Of a DNA stretch of 64,000 bases, positions 61,700 to 64,000 are shown in pieces. Each line of letters opens with the position of its first letter. The first letter of the stretch is position 1. Source of the DNA: CALGLS01 sp965222105 (GTDB lineage: Bacteria > Bacteroidota > Bacteroidia > Chitinophagales > Saprospiraceae); the NCBI GenBank assembly GCA_965222105.1, contig CBDCTQ010000033.1, forward strand, positions 62,001 through 126,000. Direction: 5' to 3'. Both the position numbers and the translations under genes were made by a program. The notes under the pieces were generated by a model. It had not been told where the DNA came from. It made no database searches and saw only the letters and a list, made by a program, of their open reading frames with translations.

Positions 61700-62983
61700 A
61701 TGTTTTCTTCGATAAGTCTTCCTACGGATATGAATTACAGTTCAACACTATTAAAACAGGGCCGCTCCCTGGATTGGCTCCCCTTGTCTCGTGCCGGATA
61801 TGGGGTGAGCATCCTGACCTCAATCCATCCCGTTGCCGATATCTGGGATAAGATAGCACCTGACGAAAACATCTTCCTTAGGTCCGGCTATTTAAAAGTG
61901 GTGGAAGACAATCCGCCCAAAGGCATGGGTTTTTGCTATCTGGTTTTCCGAAAGGACCGGCAAGCCATCGGACTGGCCGCCTGCCAAATCCAATATTTCA
62001 ACGTGGATCAAAGCCTCAAGCAAAAGGAAAATGAATCGTCGCCTTGTTTTTTCAGTACCATTGGCCGCTATCTCAAGGGCTTGGTGGCGAGCAAGGTGGA
62101 ATTCACTACATTTGTTTGCGGCAATCTATTGCTGACGGGGGAGCACGGCTATCATTTCGACTATCCTGCCCTGACGCCTTCACAGCGTTTTGAACTGGTA
62201 GACGAAGCGATGGATCTGGCCAAAAACCAACTCAACCAACAAGGCGCACACATCAACGGCTTTTTGATGAAAGACTTTTTTGAAAATACCCGACAGGCTT
62301 CTTTCCTAAAGTCGAATACCCGTCTCAACGAATTTACCATCGAACCCAACATGATACTGGACATGGCCCCCAAGTGGACTTCGTACGACGAATACCTGGC
62401 TTCCATGCATTCCAAATACCGCGTCCGCGCCAAAAAGGCAGCTAAGTCGGCAAAGGGAATTGAAAAGCAGTCTTTCGACGAAAGTCAGATCGATCAGTAC
62501 AAAGAAGAATTGTACGGCTTGTATAAAAACGTCGCCGAAAAAAGCGGGTTCAACCTCATCAACCTCAATATCAATTACCTCCACGCCCTGAAGCAGGAAT
62601 TCCAGGACGACTTCACCCTTGATGCCTATTTCCTCGACGGAAAAATGGTGGCTTTCTACACCACCTTACTCAATGGCCACGAACTGGAAGCCCACTTCCT
62701 CGGCTTCGACCACTCGCTCAACCGCCAGCATCAGATATACCTCAACATCCTGTACGACATTGTAAAGATCGGCATTCAAAAACGGGTGGAAAAGATCGTC
62801 TACGCCCGTACAGCGCTGGAGATCAAAAGCTCGGTGGGTGCCCGCCCACACGAAATGTATTGCTATATGCGGCACCCCAACCCATTTTCCAACAAATTTA
62901 TGGCACCCCTACTCGACTACCTCAAACCCAAAGCCGAGGAGCGCGTAGCACGGCAGCCTTTTAAGGACCGGGAACGGTATTGA
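61700..62983 (+). CDS. GNAT-fold BioF2-like acetyltransferase
   Basis: From ATG 61700 the 427-residue protein has the layout of the BioF2-like (Acetyltransf_6) GNAT family: a central YLASMHSKYRVRAKKAAKSA, then a KNVAEKSGFNLINLN segment and a C-terminal GNAT half (FTLDAYFLDGKMVAFYTTLL, QIYLNILYDIVKIGI). Relatives often act in polysaccharide or lipid synthesis or in peptidyl transfer to cell-wall precursors. The next gene, rfbB, agrees with a surface polysaccharide setting, but its substrate cannot be named. Confidence 0.75.
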   Translation: MFSSISLPTDMNYSSTLLKQGRSLDWLPLSRAGYGVSILTSIHPVADIWDKIAPDENIFLRSGYLKVVEDNPPKGMGFCYLVFRKDRQAIGLAACQIQYFNVDQSLKQKENESSPCFFSTIGRYLKGLVASKVEFTTFVCGNLLLTGEHGYHFDYPALTPSQRFELVDEAMDLAKNQLNQQGAHINGFLMKDFFENTRQASFLKSNTRLNEFTIEPNMILDMAPKWTSYDEYLASMHSKYRVRAKKAAKSAKGIEKQSFDESQIDQYKEELYGLYKNVAEKSGFNLINLNINYLHALKQEFQDDFTLDAYFLDGKMVAFYTTLLNGHELEAHFLGFDHSLNRQHQIYLNILYDIVKIGIQKRVEKIVYARTALEIKSSVGARPHEMYCYMRHPNPFSNKFMAPLLDYLKPKAEERVARQPFKDRERY

Positions 62984-63039
62984 GGTTTTCTGGATTTTGT
63001 TTGCTAATGCTTAGATGGACCAATTAGCTTCCAATTACA

Positions 63040-64000
63040 CTACCGATCCACATACTGCTGTTGGTAATACTGCTTGTATTGTCCGGAGGTGACGTTGGTC
63101 AGCCACCCTTCGTTGGCCAGGTACCACTCTGCGGTTTTTCGCATACCTTCTTCCGACTGGATGCTGGGAGCCCATCCCAATTCGTTCATCAGTTTGGAGG
63201 CGTCGATGGCGTAGCGTCGGTCGTGGCCGGCCCGGTCTTTTACGAAAGCGATGAGCTTACGCGATTCGCCGGAGGGGCGGCCGAGGAGGTCGTCCATAAT
63301 GTCGCAGAGGACGTGGATGAGGTCGATGTTTTTCCATTCGTTGTTGCCGCCAATGTTGTAGGTTTCGCCGGTTCGTCCCTTGTGGAAAATCAGGTCGATG
63401 GCTTCGGCATGGTCGATGACCCAAAGCCAGTCGCGGGTGTATTTGCCGTCGCCATAAACGGGGAGGGGTTTGTTGTGCTTGATATTGTGGATGAAGAGGG
63501 GCAACAGCTTTTCAGGAAACTGATTGGGGCCGTAGTTATTTGAGCAGTTCGAAATGACGACCGGCAACTTGTACGTATGGTAGTAGGCCCTCACCAGGTG
63601 GTCGGAGCTGGCTTTGGAGGCGGAGTAGGGACTGCGCGGATCGTAAGGCGTTTCTTCGGTGAACAGCCCCGTTTCTCCCAGCGTACCGTACACTTCATCG
63701 GTGGATACGTGGTAAAACAATTTGCCGGAAGGCACCTCCCCCCAAAGATGGCGGGCCGCATTGAGTAGGTTGACAGTGCCTATGATATTGGTATGGATGA
63801 AACTCATCGGATCGGCAATGGAACGGTCGACATGCGACTCCGCTGCCAGGTGGATAACACCGTCGAATTGGTGGGTTTCAAACAATTCATTTACAAATCC
63901 GGCGTCGACGATGTCACCTTTTACGAAATGATAGTTGTCGGCGTTCTCGATGTCCCGGAGGTTTTCCAGGTTGCCGGCATAGGTCAACGCATCGAGGTTG
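63040..64000 (-). CDS. rfbB: dTDP-glucose 4,6-dehydratase, N-terminus beyond the right edge
   Basis: RfbB converts dTDP-glucose to dTDP-4-keto-6-deoxyglucose, an early step to rhamnose and other deoxysugars. The visible 319 residues include NLDALTYAGNLENL at the edge, HLAAESHVDRSI, YHVSTDEVYG, the YSASK catalytic motif (Tyr and Lys), SNNYGPNQFPEKLLPL and YGDGKYTRDWLWVIDH. The glycine-rich NAD-binding loop lies outside the window. It converges with the BioF2-like gene. Confidence 0.95.
   Translation of the reverse strand, partial: NLDALTYAGNLENLRDIENADNYHFVKGDIVDAGFVNELFETHQFDGVIHLAAESHVDRSIADPMSFIHTNIIGTVNLLNAARHLWGEVPSGKLFYHVSTDEVYGTLGETGLFTEETPYDPRSPYSASKASSDHLVRAYYHTYKLPVVISNCSNNYGPNQFPEKLLPLFIHNIKHNKPLPVYGDGKYTRDWLWVIDHAEAIDLIFHKGRTGETYNIGGNNEWKNIDLIHVLCDIMDDLLGRPSGESRKLIAFVKDRAGHDRRYAIDASKLMNELGWAPSIQSEEGMRKTAEWYLANEGWLTNVTSGQYKQYYQQQYVDR

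Noticed and set aside
1..64000. tRNA, rRNA, riboswitch and replication-origin signals
   Set aside because: Reading both strands by eye gave no cloverleaf, ribosomal segment, known riboswitch core or DnaA-box cluster; a covariance-model scan would be needed to exclude short RNA genes.

Overview
The window is a stretch of Bacteroidota chromosome, most like a Saprospiria or Chitinophagia relative. Three things support this. Several large secreted proteins end in the type IX secretion (T9SS, 'FPNP') sorting domain. Many genes are preceded by the Bacteroidota -7 box TAnnTTTG instead of a classical -10. Lipoproteins and signal peptides are abundant while Shine-Dalgarno sites are rarely visible. Most of the window is mid-GC. 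By eye, about 1-6.2 kb and 32.3-40.4 kb are clearly more AT-rich and look acquired.

Layout. 0-5.5 kb: a CGNR zinc-finger protein cut by the left edge, then three serine beta-lactamase-fold hydrolases and a GNAT acetyltransferase, partly with overlapping start and stop codons. 5.5-6.1 kb: debris, namely an IS630 transposase tail and a fused remnant of a K+ channel and a DUF2200 gene whose intact copies lie at 10.7-11.9 kb. 6.25-10.6 kb: the leucine operon leuA-leuC-leuD-leuB. 10.7-18.5 kb: DUF2200, K+ channel, lipoprotein, small Cys-rich membrane protein, mazG, a lone EF-G paralogue, and a TetR-barrel protein-SRPBCC operon. 18.6-27 kb: two T9SS cargo proteins flank a xylose set (xylB, xylA, xylose-type MFS symporter). 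27.1 kb: a small EAD11-TIR-like protein of the bacterial conflict/immunity type. 27.9-31.1 kb: mhpE and mhpF, the last two steps of a meta-cleavage pathway, facing a divergent MBL-fold hydrolase.

31.1-40.8 kb is an AT-rich accessory block: a histidine-kinase tail, a 1,595-residue CARDB-repeat T9SS protein, a truncated alpha/beta hydrolase and unknown genes. It is bracketed by two apparently identical 559-bp direct repeats: the 3' part of the MBL gene occurs again, without its 5' part, at the right end. 41.4-48.1 kb: a frameshifted membrane protein, an ECF sigma factor with a small membrane protein, a transglutaminase-like protein, a small gene carrying a repeat insertion, and an Hsp20 chaperone with another small membrane protein. 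48.9-57.7 kb: a Tat-exported PhoX/DUF839 protein and two T9SS proteins, one a 1,664-residue LTD-CotH protein with 423-bp tandem repeats. 57.9-64 kb: a HigBA toxin-antitoxin pair whose antitoxin is fused to a DUF2853-like domain, an arsenosugar pair (ArsS plus a CMD-family partner), a lipoprotein pyrophosphatase, a BioF2-like GNAT protein, and rfbB cut by the right edge.

The best leads are the EAD11-TIR-like protein, the DUF2853-HigA fusion, the direct-repeat-bracketed accessory block, the channel/DUF2200 chimeric remnant, and a two-copy hairpin-rich element (31.2 and 52.1 kb) with paired base changes in a stem. No tRNA, rRNA or CRISPR array was recognised.
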